A stretch of DNA of 61,016 nucleotides from an uncultured Oscillospiraceae bacterium (GTDB lineage Bacteria; Bacillota; Clostridia; Oscillospirales; Oscillospiraceae): assembly GCA_944385535.1 (NCBI GenBank), contig CALWXR010000007.1:1-61016 (forward strand), given 5' to 3'. The notes under the pieces are model-generated. The model was not told the origin of the DNA. It saw only the letters and a list, made by a program, of their open reading frames with translations, and ran no database searches. The translations under genes and the position numbers were made by a program. This document shows, in pieces, positions 33,551 to 41,925 of this stretch (its first letter is position 1; the number at the start of each line of letters is the position of its first letter).

Positions 33551-33718
33551 TTAAGGCTTTGCCCCATGGCAGCCGCAGTTACCGCTTTCGGAGGAACAGG
33601 CACAGCCGCTGCATCCGCTGCATCCAAAGCACTGTCCCTTTTTCCGGCTGCGAATCATGCTCCGGATAATCAGGCCAACGATCAGCGCCAGTACGGCGAT
33701 CACCACAATATCGCCCAT
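33551..33718 (-). CDS. FeoB-associated Cys-rich membrane protein
   Basis: A 55-residue protein read directly from the sequence. It starts MGDIVVIAVLALIVGLIIRS, one membrane helix, then a basic stretch (RSRKKGQ) and a cysteine-rich tail with seven cysteines (CFGCSGCSGCAC... CGCH). This is the FeoB-associated small protein family (PF12669-type), thought to help FeoB at the membrane, perhaps by binding iron. AAGGAGT lies upstream of the ATG, and it follows feoB after 28 bases in the same operon. It is easily missed by gene callers because of its size. Confidence 0.9.
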   Translation of the reverse strand: MGDIVVIAVLALIVGLIIRSMIRSRKKGQCFGCSGCSGCACSSESGNCGCHGAKP

Positions 33719-33746
33719 TGCTTGTCACTCCTTTCCCCTTGTCAGG

Positions 33747-35918
33747 TCACACACCCACCTTGATTTTCGCGTCGGCGTACTTGTTTTTCCGAACGGTCAG
33801 ATAGATCAGCGCCGCCAGCACCGCCACCGCCAGAATGGTAAAGATGCCAAAGGTGGCTTCCCCGGTGAACAGGCCGAATATCTGATAAACGATCATAGCC
33901 ACCGCGTAAGCAAAGGCGCACATGTAGGCGATGGTGCCCACAGTCCACTTGACGCTGCCCATTTCCCGCTTGATGGCGCCCACAGCGGCAAAGCAGGGGC
34001 AGCACAGCAGATTGAAAATCATAAAGCTGTAGGAGCGCACGGGGCCGAAGTCAGCAGCCACCAGGGCCCAGATCTCGTCACCGGCTTCGCTCAATTCCCC
34101 TGCGTAGTGGTACAAGGTGCCGAAGGTCATGACCACCTGCTCCTTGGCGATCAGCCCGGTGGCCGTTGCCACAGTGGCCTTCCAGGCCATATCCCCCATC
34201 CAGCCCAGGGGGTAGAAGATCCAGGCAACAAGCCGTCCCGCGTCCGCCAGCAGGGAAACATTGCTGTCCTCCACAGCCATAAATACGCCGTCCACAACGC
34301 CATAGCTTTGCAGGAACCACAGAATAATGGAGCTGAGCAGCACAATGGTGGTAGCCCGCTTTACAAAGTCCATAGCCCGGTCGGCAGTGGAGCGCAGCAC
34401 ATTCCTGGCAGAGGGCATATGGTAGGCCGGCAGCTCCATAACAAAAGGAGCGGGCCTTCCGGCAAAGGTCTTGAACTTCTTCAGAATCACACCGGAGACC
34501 ACCACGGCGGCCACGCCGATGAAGAAGGCGGAAACCGCCACTAGGGGAGAATTGCCGAATACCGCCCCGGCGAACAGGCCGATGATGGGCATTTTCGCGC
34601 CGCAGGGAATGAATCCGGTGGTCATAACGGTGATCCTTCGGTCATTTTCCTGCTCAATGGTGCGGGAAGCCAGAATACCGGGCACGCCGCAGCCGGTAGC
34701 CACCAGCATGGGGATGATGGACTTGCCGGACAGGCCGAATTTTCGCAAGATCCGGTCCATAATAAAGGCCACCCGGGACATATAGCCCACGTCCTCCAGA
34801 ATAGACAGCAGCAGGCTCAGCACCAGGATCTGAGGCACAAAGCCCAGCACCGCGCCTACACCGGCCACAATGCCGTCCATAATCAGTCCGTACAGCCAGC
34901 CGCTGACGCCCAGGGCCGTCAAAATCCCATCCAGCAGACCGGGGATCCATTCCCCGAAGAGAACATCGTTGGCCCAGTCTGTGGCGATGGTGCCGATGGA
35001 GAAGGGGAAGGAGCCCATGGCGATGGCATACATCAAAAACATGACACAGGCGAAAATAGGCAGCGCCAGGATCCGGTTGGTGACGATCCGGTCGATCTTA
35101 TCCGACAGGCTCAGAGCGTGCTTAGGGGCTTTCTTCTTCACCGACTTATTAATCACCCGCTCAATATAGCAGTAGCGCTGGTCAGCGATGATGGACTCCG
35201 CATCGTCGTCCATTTCCTTTTCACAGTCGGCAATGTGCTCCTCCAAATGGTTCAGAAGATCCTGATCCAAGCCAACCTCTTCCCGAACCCGCTCATCCCG
35301 CTCAAACAGCTTGATGGCATACCAACGCAGATAGTTCTGCTGTACCTTGCCCTCAATGGACTCTTCAATATGGGCCAGGGCATGCTCTACAGAGCCGTTG
35401 AACACATGGGGCATATCCGTATGCTCATGGTTTTTTGCCAGCTCCACCGCTTTTTCCGCGGCTTCCATGCAGCCCTCCCCTTTCAGGGCGCTGATCTCCA
35501 CACACACGCAGCCCATGGCCTTGCCCAGCCGCTGCAGATCGATCACATCTCCGTTCCGGCGGACCAGGTCGATCATATTCACGGCAATGACCACCGGATG
35601 GCCCAAGTCCATCAGCTGGGTGGTCAGATACAGGTTCCGCTCAATGTTTGTGCCGTCCACGATGTTCAAAATGGCGTCGGGGTGGTCGTTGACCAGGTAA
35701 GTACGGGTCACCAGTTCCTCGGGGGAATAGGGAGACAGGGAGTAAATACCGGGCAGATCCTGGATTACCACATCGCTGTGGCCCTTCAGGGTGCCCTCCT
35801 TCTTCTCCACGGTGACTCCGGGCCAGTTGCCCACATACTGGTTGGAACCGGTGAGGATATTAAACAGTGTGGTCTTGCCGCTGTTGGGATTGCCGGCAAG
35901 GGCAATTTTGATACTCAT
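33747..35918 (-). CDS. feoB: Ferrous iron transporter FeoB
   Basis: A 723-residue Fe2+ transporter. The N-terminal G domain has GNPNSGKTTLFN (G1, about 9-20), DLPGIYSLSPYS (G3) and AVNMIDL (G4). A helical GDI-like domain follows to about residue 260, then the membrane part with two gate repeats (GCGVPGILASRTI and CCPCFAAVGAIKREMG). The ATG at 35918 has GAGAGGA upstream, giving the family start MSIKIALAGNP. A 59-base gap from feoA holds a palindrome that is also found at the feoA promoter. The final residues stay basic and cytoplasmic. Confidence 0.97.
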   Translation of the reverse strand: MSIKIALAGNPNSGKTTLFNILTGSNQYVGNWPGVTVEKKEGTLKGHSDVVIQDLPGIYSLSPYSPEELVTRTYLVNDHPDAILNIVDGTNIERNLYLTTQLMDLGHPVVIAVNMIDLVRRNGDVIDLQRLGKAMGCVCVEISALKGEGCMEAAEKAVELAKNHEHTDMPHVFNGSVEHALAHIEESIEGKVQQNYLRWYAIKLFERDERVREEVGLDQDLLNHLEEHIADCEKEMDDDAESIIADQRYCYIERVINKSVKKKAPKHALSLSDKIDRIVTNRILALPIFACVMFLMYAIAMGSFPFSIGTIATDWANDVLFGEWIPGLLDGILTALGVSGWLYGLIMDGIVAGVGAVLGFVPQILVLSLLLSILEDVGYMSRVAFIMDRILRKFGLSGKSIIPMLVATGCGVPGILASRTIEQENDRRITVMTTGFIPCGAKMPIIGLFAGAVFGNSPLVAVSAFFIGVAAVVVSGVILKKFKTFAGRPAPFVMELPAYHMPSARNVLRSTADRAMDFVKRATTIVLLSSIILWFLQSYGVVDGVFMAVEDSNVSLLADAGRLVAWIFYPLGWMGDMAWKATVATATGLIAKEQVVMTFGTLYHYAGELSEAGDEIWALVAADFGPVRSYSFMIFNLLCCPCFAAVGAIKREMGSVKWTVGTIAYMCAFAYAVAMIVYQIFGLFTGEATFGIFTILAVAVLAALIYLTVRKNKYADAKIKVGV

Positions 35919-35940
35919 AGGATCGTCCTCTCTAATAAGA

Positions 35941-35954
35941 TTAGCTTTTGCTAA
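35941..35954 (-). promoter_or_regulatory. Iron-type operator in the feoA-feoB gap
   Basis: A perfect inverted repeat, TTAGC-TTTT-GCTAA. It matches the box at the feoA promoter in 15 of 19 extended positions. Its form recalls DtxR/IdeR-type operators. It may give feoB separate control. Confidence 0.55.
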
Positions 35955-35977
35955 CTTCCCGATAGAACCTGTTTGCG

Positions 35978-36202
35978 TCATCCGGTCACTTCGATCATTT
36001 CCGCGTCAGCCTTCCGCAGGCTCAGTTCATAGCCCCGAACGTTCACCTCGATGGGATCTCCCAGAGGGGCCACCTTCCGGACAAACACTTCCACGTTCTT
36101 GGTAATGCCCATATCCATGATCCGCCGGCGAACCGCTCCTTCTCCGTGGAGCTTCACCACCGTGACCACATCGCCAACCTTTGCGTCCTTAAGCGTCCTC
36201 AT
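35978..36202 (-). CDS. feoA: Ferrous iron transport protein FeoA
   Basis: A 74-residue SH3-like cytoplasmic protein that assists FeoB. The family pattern is MRTLKDAKVGDVVTVVKL, GAVRRRIMDMGITKNVEV, then PLGDPIEVNVRGYELSLRKADAEMI. The ATG at 36202 is eight bases after AAAGGAGG; another ATG at 36208 abuts that site. It is first in the feo operon, behind a promoter overlapped by two palindromes. Confidence 0.95.
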   Translation of the reverse strand: MRTLKDAKVGDVVTVVKLHGEGAVRRRIMDMGITKNVEVFVRKVAPLGDPIEVNVRGYELSLRKADAEMIEVTG

Positions 36203-36262
36203 ATCCATTCCTCCTTTGCAAAAAGGATTTCCTTCCCTGTCACAATGGGCAGGCTTGCTTGG

Positions 36263-36311
36263 TTAGTTTCTGCTAATTTTTTATGATAATCATTCATTAT
36301 CCATTTGTCAA
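36263..36311 (-). promoter_or_regulatory. feo operon promoter with two palindromic operators
   Basis: Minus-strand TTGACA (36306-36311), 17-base spacer, TATCAT (36283-36288). GATAAT-N5-ATTATC (36285-36301), Fur-box-like, covers the spacer and -10. TTAGTTTCTGCTAA (36263-36276, plus strand) covers the likely start site and repeats the box before feoB. The -35 lies inside the 3' end of the GIY-YIG gene. Confidence 0.75.
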
Positions 36312-36584
36312 GGTTATTCTTTCAAAATCACCATCATTTTCCAGAATCAGACGAAACTTTTCCTCCCTGGTCAGGGCCTTGATCTCCAGCTCCCGTTTCA
36401 GCGCTTGGGAATGGCTGCCACAGCACTCCCGGTATACCAGCTCCAGAGGGCCCCTGCCCCGGGTGTACTTAGCCCCTTTCCCCCGCTTGTGGGCATCAAA
36501 CCGCTTTTGAACATCGGTGGTAATGCCGGTGTACAGGGATTCATCCTTGCATCGCAGAATGTACAAATACCAGTTTTCTTCCAT
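36297..36584 (-). CDS. GIY-YIG nuclease domain protein (UPF0213 type)
   Basis: A 95-residue single-domain GIY-YIG protein. The motifs YLYILRC and YTGIT (GIY and YIG equivalents) are followed by the arginine in KRFDAHKRGKGAKYTRGRGP and the glutamate in ALKRELEIKAL. These are the metal/catalytic positions of the fold. Members resemble YhbQ of E. coli; the role in DNA repair is not firmly known. GGAGG precedes the start. It is third in the pncB operon, and its end carries the feoA promoter. Confidence 0.9.
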   Translation of the reverse strand: MEENWYLYILRCKDESLYTGITTDVQKRFDAHKRGKGAKYTRGRGPLELVYRECCGSHSQALKRELEIKALTREEKFRLILENDGDFERITLTNG

Positions 36585-36633
36585 GGTTCCTCCGAAAATG
36601 CAGGCAGGGAGTCTGCCCCCCTGCCCGCTTGTG

Positions 36634-37140
36634 TCACAGGATTTTTTTCGCCTTCATTCCCAGCAGCCGATCCAGCAGGAAAAAGGTCACATTTCCCAGA
36701 ATCAGAAATACCGCCAGAAAAAAGCGGCCCATTTCCTCAAACTCCGCCGCGATTTGCGCCATGCCCAGCAGGTGGATCAGTATAACGTACATCAAAGCCT
36801 CCGCCCCGTTGAATAGGAGTCCCTTCCACAGCCAGGAAAGCTTCCTTCTGTCCAGCTTGGGCTTGACAATGGGGTAGTATCCCAAAAACAGGAACACCGC
36901 CCCTGCCTCCTTATCCGGGGCAAGCAGCATAGACAGCACCGCCACCGCTCCATACCAGGCCCAGGCCATCCGGCTGCCGCAGGTTTTCAGAACCACCTGC
37001 AGCAGCAGGGCACAAGCACAGGGGCATACATAGGCAGCCACGGGAATCAGCGTCCCCATGCTCATGACCACCACCGCCAGCGCCGCCAGGACGCCTCCAA
37101 GGGCAACGGAACCGGCGCTTGTTTTCTTACTGCCTGCCAT
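36634..37140 (-). CDS. Small integral membrane protein coupled to pncB
   Basis: A 168-residue protein with five or six predicted helices, for example ALGGVLAALAVVVMSMGTLI, MAWAWYGAVAVLSMLLA, GAVFLFLGYYPIVK, LFNGAEALMYVILIHLLGM and FFLAVFLILGNVTFFLLDRL. Size and N-terminal pattern recall S components of ECF vitamin transporters, but I recognise no exact family. It overlaps the end of pncB by 14 bases and has no ribosome binding site of its own, so its translation is coupled to pncB. A nicotinate uptake role is inference from that coupling. Confidence 0.6.
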   Translation of the reverse strand: MAGSKKTSAGSVALGGVLAALAVVVMSMGTLIPVAAYVCPCACALLLQVVLKTCGSRMAWAWYGAVAVLSMLLAPDKEAGAVFLFLGYYPIVKPKLDRRKLSWLWKGLLFNGAEALMYVILIHLLGMAQIAAEFEEMGRFFLAVFLILGNVTFFLLDRLLGMKAKKIL

Positions 37141-38581
37141 TGGATTTCAGCAGATTGTACTTAATGTCCCACAGCTTTTGGCTCAGGTCCACATAGTAGG
37201 TCTGGGGATTGTCGAAACGCTTCACTTCGTCCCACAAGGTGTCTACCTGGGCACGGCAGTATTCCCGGATCTCATCCAGGGTGGGCAGCTTGTACACCAG
37301 TTCCCCGTTTCGGAACACAGGAACCTGCAATTCCTTGGCTGTAAAGTTGTAGACCGTCTTGGTTTTCCAGGTGGCTTCCGGATCAAAAATCTCCAGATCC
37401 CGGCTGTTATCTACGGTTTCATCATAGACCGTCATATAGTCGGCAATGGCCTTGCCGGTGTCGTTGCCGAAGAACCGGTACAGCCGCTTGTAGTGGGGAT
37501 TGGTGATCTTGGCCACGTTCTCCGAAATCTTGATCTTGGGGATCACCGTACCGTCGGGCGATTCCACCGCCACCAGCTTGTACACGCCGCCGAATACCGG
37601 CTCACTTCTGGCGGTAATCAGCCGCTCGCCCACGCCGAACATATCGATCTGGGCCCCCTGGCGGAGAATGTCCCGGATGATGTACTCATCCAGGGAGTTG
37701 GATACAGAGATCTGGCACTGAGTCCACCCGGCCGCGTCCAGCATCTTTCGTGCCTGCTGGGTCAGATAGGCCATATCGCCGGAATCCAGGCGAATGCCGC
37801 ACTTGGTAATGCCCAGGGGTTTGAGCACCTCGTTGAACACCCGAATGGCGTTGGGCACGCCGGACTTCAGGGTGTTGTAGGTGTCCACCAGCAAGGTGGC
37901 ATTGTGGGGGTACATCTGCACATAGGTCTTGAACGCCTCGTACTCGCTGTCGAACATCTGCACCCAGGCATGAGCCATGGTGCCGCCGGCCTTCACCCCG
38001 AACAGCTGATCGGAAATGGTGCAGGCCGTGCCGTGGCAGCCGCCGATATAGGCGGCTCTGGCGCCCAAAATGGCGGCGTCCGCCCCCTGGGCCCGGCGGG
38101 AGCCGAATTCCAGCACAGTGCGTCCCTCGGCGGCCCGAACCACCCGGTTGGCCTTGGTGGCGATCAGGCTCTGGTGGTTGACGCACAGCAGCAGATACGT
38201 CTCGATCAGCTGGGCCTGAATGGCCGGGGCCCGGACGGTAATGATCGGCTCCTTGGGGAACACGGGGGTACCCTCGGGAACCGCCCATATGTCGCCTGTA
38301 AACTTGAAATCTCCAAGATAGGCCAGGAATTCTTCGCTGAACATATTTCTGCCCCGGAGGTATTCAATGTCCTCAGGGGAAAAATGCAGATCCTGAATAT
38401 ACTGGACGATCTGCTCCAGGCCCGCCGCGATGGCAAACCCGCCGCCATCCGGACACCGGCGGAAAAACAAATCGAAATAGGTGATCCGGTCGGCATAGCC
38501 GTTGGCAAAATAGCCCTGGCTCATGGTCAGTTCATAGAAATCGCAGAGCATGGTAAGGTTCAGCTTGTCGTTGACAACCAT
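37127..38581 (-). CDS. pncB: Nicotinate phosphoribosyltransferase
   Basis: A 484-residue enzyme that makes nicotinate mononucleotide from nicotinate, PRPP and ATP, the first step of NAD salvage. It starts MVVNDKLNLTMLCDFYELTM, the family start. It contains VVRAAEGRTVLEFGSRRAQGADAA split over the active-site loop, GTMAHAWVQ and RLDSGDMAYL (substrate/phosphate contacts), and GVGERLITA (phosphoribosyl site). GGAGGAG lies seven bases before the ATG at 38581. It feeds nadE, found elsewhere in the window, and is divergent from the FlK-like gene. Confidence 0.96.
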   Translation of the reverse strand: MVVNDKLNLTMLCDFYELTMSQGYFANGYADRITYFDLFFRRCPDGGGFAIAAGLEQIVQYIQDLHFSPEDIEYLRGRNMFSEEFLAYLGDFKFTGDIWAVPEGTPVFPKEPIITVRAPAIQAQLIETYLLLCVNHQSLIATKANRVVRAAEGRTVLEFGSRRAQGADAAILGARAAYIGGCHGTACTISDQLFGVKAGGTMAHAWVQMFDSEYEAFKTYVQMYPHNATLLVDTYNTLKSGVPNAIRVFNEVLKPLGITKCGIRLDSGDMAYLTQQARKMLDAAGWTQCQISVSNSLDEYIIRDILRQGAQIDMFGVGERLITARSEPVFGGVYKLVAVESPDGTVIPKIKISENVAKITNPHYKRLYRFFGNDTGKAIADYMTVYDETVDNSRDLEIFDPEATWKTKTVYNFTAKELQVPVFRNGELVYKLPTLDEIREYCRAQVDTLWDEVKRFDNPQTYYVDLSQKLWDIKYNLLKSNGRQ

Positions 38582-38612
38582 GTTGATCTCCTCCGTTTTG
38601 TTTGATGCTTTT

Positions 38613-38641
38613 ATTATAAAGATTATTTCCCCAAATGGCAA
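38613..38641 (-). promoter_or_regulatory. pncB promoter
   Basis: Minus-strand TTGCCA (38636-38641), a 17-base spacer and a perfect TATAAT (38613-38618). It is ten bases away from the divergent promoter. Confidence 0.7.
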
Positions 38642-38650
38642 CCCTTTTCA

Positions 38651-38679
38651 TTGACACTTTTGCCGCTATGGGGTAAAAT
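38651..38679 (+). promoter_or_regulatory. Promoter of the FlK-like thioesterase operon
   Basis: A perfect TTGACA (38651-38656), a 17-base spacer and TAAAAT (38674-38679). A longer in-frame start at 38651 would be inside this promoter, which argues for the ATG at 38705. Confidence 0.75.
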
Positions 38680-38704
38680 GAACATGAGAAAGGTCGTGAT
38701 ACAT

Positions 38705-39091
38705 ATGGAAATCTCCGTTGGAATGAAAGGACAGGCCAGCACCGTGGCCGAGCGGGAGGATACCGCCAAAGAGGTTGGTTCCGGAGATCTTCTGGTCTAT
38801 GCCACCCCCTGCATGGCGGCGCTGATGGAAGGGGCCGCCTGTGAAGCCATCGCCGGCTGCCTGGGCGAAGATAAAACCACGGTAGGCACCGCGCTGCACC
38901 TGGAGCACACCAGCGCCACCCCGGTGGGCATGGAGGTGACCGCGGAAGCAGAGGTCACCGAAGTGGAGGGCAAAACCATCACCTTCCAGATCCGGGCCTT
39001 TGACGAGGCGGGAGAAATCGGCAAGGCAACCCATACCCGGGTGATCGTAAACACCCAGAAATTTCTCGACAAGGCATACAGCAAATTGTAA
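38705..39091 (+). CDS. FlK-like thioesterase
   Basis: A 128-residue hot-dog fold protein like fluoroacetyl-CoA thioesterase FlK. The presumed triad is the Thr in VYATPCMAALME, the Glu in the same helix, and the His in GTALHLEHTSATPVG. This matches the family motif G(T/S)xxxxxHxxATP. Most bacterial members act on other small acyl-CoAs, so fluoroacetate need not be the substrate. A weak AAGG site precedes the ATG. It is co-transcribed with the small unknown gene 12 bases downstream. Confidence 0.85.
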   Translation: MEISVGMKGQASTVAEREDTAKEVGSGDLLVYATPCMAALMEGAACEAIAGCLGEDKTTVGTALHLEHTSATPVGMEVTAEAEVTEVEGKTITFQIRAFDEAGEIGKATHTRVIVNTQKFLDKAYSKL

Positions 39092-39103
39092 GGAGGTTTT
39101 CTT

Positions 39104-39424
39104 ATGCAGGACTATGGCGCGATGATTCGAAACACCTTTGAGCTGGGCAGCGTCCGGGAGGCGGAGGTGCTGTTTGAAACCTGTATCAAAAACGCCTTCC
39201 CCACCTTCAACTTCCGCCGCTTAGAGCTGATCCGGTTTCTGAAAGAGCCTCAGTATATGGAAGGCAGAAGCTGGAACCACGTGTTTGAAATTCGAAAGAC
39301 AGAGCTTCAGGGGCAGCCGGTTTGGGATGTCCAGTGCCGCCGGGTAACCATGGGCAAAACGCCGGACAAGCAGGTGTACTTAGACTACATGACCCTGGGC
39401 TTTGTGAAATATCAGGAATTGTAA
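39104..39424 (+). CDS. Conserved-looking hypothetical protein
   Basis: A 106-residue protein of unknown family. It is soluble, with an N-terminal helix (YGAMIRNTFELGSVREAEVLFETCIKNAF in two pieces), then LELIRFLKEPQYMEGR and a strand-rich end (NHVFEIRKTEL, WDVQCRRVTMG, VYLDYMTLGFVKY). There are no cysteine or histidine motifs. A strong AGGAGG precedes the ATG and a terminator follows, so it is a real gene. It is the second gene after the FlK-like thioesterase. Confidence 0.7.
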   Translation: MQDYGAMIRNTFELGSVREAEVLFETCIKNAFPTFNFRRLELIRFLKEPQYMEGRSWNHVFEIRKTELQGQPVWDVQCRRVTMGKTPDKQVYLDYMTLGFVKYQEL

Positions 39425-39445
39425 TGGCCATCGGCTCACAGTTCA

Positions 39446-39476
39446 AGCGGCAGAGCGGTCCTCTGCCGCTATTTTT
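39446..39476 (+). terminator. Terminator of the FlK-like operon
   Basis: The stem AGCGGCAGAG / CTCTGCCGCT with a five-base loop is followed by ATTTTT. Confidence 0.88.
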
Positions 39477-39500
39477 CAGGAAAGGGATCGGATATCTATC

Positions 39501-41882
39501 ATGGAAAACAAAATCAAAACCCTCTATGTAATCCATCACTCTCACACCGACATCGGCTATACCGACTTGCAGGAACGGGTAATCCACACCCAGGCGGACT
39601 ACATTAAGACCGTACTTTCCATTATGGAGGAGCCCGCGTATCAGGACTTCCGGTGGAACTGCGAGACGCTGTTTTGCGTGGAAGAATTTTTCAAAACCGC
39701 CTCCCCCGCTCAAAAGCAAGCCTTCCGGGATCTGGCGGCGGCGGGCAAGATCGGCCTGTCCGCCAACTACCTGAATTTCAACGATTTGGTGGACTGCGGC
39801 GTCTATCAGGAACGGCTCCACCGCTGGCAGCAGCGCCTTCCTATGAAAACCGCCATGATGGCGGACATCAACGGCATTTCCATGGGCTACCGGGACGCCA
39901 TGATGGCGGAGGGCGTGGAGTTTCTCTTTATGAACATCCACTGCCACCACGGCATGTATCCGCTTTACCAGAATCAGAACGCCTTCTGGTGGGAAAACGC
40001 TGCCGGGCAGCGGCTGCTGGTATGGAACGGAGAGCACTACAACCTGGGGAACGTGCTGGGGCTGAAGCCCAACCGGGCCAGCAATTTTATGGTCCAAAAT
40101 CACCTGGGCGCCCAGGCCCCGGAGGCCGACCCGGTGCAGACCCTCCATCGGAATCTGGAGCAATACCGGCAGCTGTGCCAGGACCACGGTTACGGGTATG
40201 ATTTCCTGATCACCGCCGTCTCCGGGGTGTTCAGCGACAACGCCCCGCCCTCCCTGGAGATTCTGGAGGTAATCCGGGAGTATAACCGCCGCTACGGTCA
40301 GGAGTTCCTCATTCAGATGGTTTCCCTGCAGGAGCTGTACCAGGCCATTGCCCCCAAGCTGGGAGACGCGCCGGTATACCGGGGCGATCTGAACGACTGG
40401 TGGGCCAACGGCGTAGGCAGCACACCGTACGGGGTAAAGCATTATTTGGAGGCCCGTCAGCTGCTGCGGCTGTGCGGCCGCCTGGATCCGGAAGCCGGAC
40501 AGAAATACCCCCAGCTTACCGAAGCGGCCCAGGACGCTTTGATGCTGTACGCCGAACATACCTGGGGCCACTCCTCCACCATCACCAATCCCTGCGATAC
40601 CATGGTGCTGAATCTGGACCTGCGCAAGCACAGCTATGCCTCCAAAGCCCACGAAGCCGCCTCCCGGATGCTGAACCAAATCGCCTCGGAAAAGGGCGAT
40701 ATCCTCCGCTACTACAATACCACAGGCAAAATCCGCGCCTGCAACGTCACCGGACAGGCGGGGAAAAAGCTGGTGGAATTCTATATTGAAAGCCCCCATA
40801 TGGCCCGGGCGGGAATACTGACCCGGGAAGGCAGCGCCCTGACCTGTCAGGTATCCCTACATCCCCGGGGGCGTCTGATCAGCTTCTGGGATCATTTCCT
40901 GCCCTATGAGGAAAAGGAATATATCTACCGGGAGCTTCCCGCTGAGCCTCAGACTTTGAACAGCCGAAAATGCTACGTAGGAGCGGAGCGGATCCGGGAT
41001 ATTGTAAACGACTATGATCCCGTTACCTACCGCCTTCCCTACGAGTTTGAAAACCGGTGGTTCAAGCTGTGCTACCGGACGGGGCAGGGGGTCACCGCTT
41101 TGATTGACAAAGCCACAGGCCGGAACCTGTCCGGACGGGGCGTGGCCCCCCTCTTTACGCCCATCTATGAGGTGACTCCCATCGCCATTGAGAATCCAGA
41201 GTTCCCCTGCCGGGAGGAACAGGAGCGGCGGATTCTGGGACGGAATATCCGTGGCAAGCATGCCAAGCTTCACATTGGCCGCCTGGAGGAAATCCTCTGC
41301 CTGGAGCATGGGGCTGTTTTCACCCGTCTGCGGCTGCGCTACAGCCTGCCGGGAACCATCCTGGCGGATGTGTATGTGAAGCTGTTTGAGGAAGCCCCCA
41401 GAATCGACGTTTCTCTGCAGCTGGGCAAACAGCTGTCCCGGGATATTGAGAGCGTATTTCTGCCCCTGGCCCTGGACATTCCGGAAAGCGAGGTTTATCT
41501 TCGCAAGGGAGCGGAAGCCTTCCGCCCCGGCGTGGATCAGATTCCCGGCACCTGTATGGAGTACTACATGTCCGACCATGGTCTCGCCTGGCTGTGGAAG
41601 GAGGGCAGCGCTCTGGTAGCCGCCCGGGATACGGCCCTCATTTACATGGGCCCCATGGAGCACCATCCCATCCGCCTGTGCGACGGAAACCCGGAGAACA
41701 ACCGTCGGCCGGTGTATTCCTGGATCATGAACAACACCTGGGAAACCAACTTCAAAATGGATCTGTCCGGCTTCAGCGAATTCCGCTACAGCCTATGGCT
41801 GGAAGGCCCCCGGGACCCGGAGGCGGCCATGGACGCTCTGGAGGAAAACACCTTCGACCCTTATGTATTGGTCATCGAATAA
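39501..41882 (+). CDS. Glycoside hydrolase family 38-like (DUF5054-type) protein
   Basis: A 793-residue protein whose N-terminal domain begins TLYVIHHSHTDIGYT, the metal-binding HxHxDxG start of GH38 alpha-mannosidase-like catalytic domains. Another likely metal/catalytic acid lies in MMADINGISMGYRD, and NIHCHHGMYPLY is conserved in DUF5054-type members. The remainder (about 380-793) is beta-rich, as in GH38 C-terminal domains. No signal peptide is visible, so the substrate is probably an imported oligosaccharide. It follows a terminator, and no clear promoter or close ribosome binding site is seen (AAGGGA lies 13 bases upstream). Confidence 0.75.
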   Translation: MENKIKTLYVIHHSHTDIGYTDLQERVIHTQADYIKTVLSIMEEPAYQDFRWNCETLFCVEEFFKTASPAQKQAFRDLAAAGKIGLSANYLNFNDLVDCGVYQERLHRWQQRLPMKTAMMADINGISMGYRDAMMAEGVEFLFMNIHCHHGMYPLYQNQNAFWWENAAGQRLLVWNGEHYNLGNVLGLKPNRASNFMVQNHLGAQAPEADPVQTLHRNLEQYRQLCQDHGYGYDFLITAVSGVFSDNAPPSLEILEVIREYNRRYGQEFLIQMVSLQELYQAIAPKLGDAPVYRGDLNDWWANGVGSTPYGVKHYLEARQLLRLCGRLDPEAGQKYPQLTEAAQDALMLYAEHTWGHSSTITNPCDTMVLNLDLRKHSYASKAHEAASRMLNQIASEKGDILRYYNTTGKIRACNVTGQAGKKLVEFYIESPHMARAGILTREGSALTCQVSLHPRGRLISFWDHFLPYEEKEYIYRELPAEPQTLNSRKCYVGAERIRDIVNDYDPVTYRLPYEFENRWFKLCYRTGQGVTALIDKATGRNLSGRGVAPLFTPIYEVTPIAIENPEFPCREEQERRILGRNIRGKHAKLHIGRLEEILCLEHGAVFTRLRLRYSLPGTILADVYVKLFEEAPRIDVSLQLGKQLSRDIESVFLPLALDIPESEVYLRKGAEAFRPGVDQIPGTCMEYYMSDHGLAWLWKEGSALVAARDTALIYMGPMEHHPIRLCDGNPENNRRPVYSWIMNNTWETNFKMDLSGFSEFRYSLWLEGPRDPEAAMDALEENTFDPYVLVIE

Positions 41883-41890
41883 AACATATG

Positions 41891-41925
41891 GGCGCCGCAA
41901 CCGCGGCGCCCACTTTGTTTTATTT
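41891..41925 (+). terminator. Terminator of the GH38-like gene
   Basis: A perfect 9-bp GC stem (GGGCGCCGC / GCGGCGCCC) with a four-base loop is followed by TTTGTTTTATTTT. It may also help end the convergent udp gene. Confidence 0.88.
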
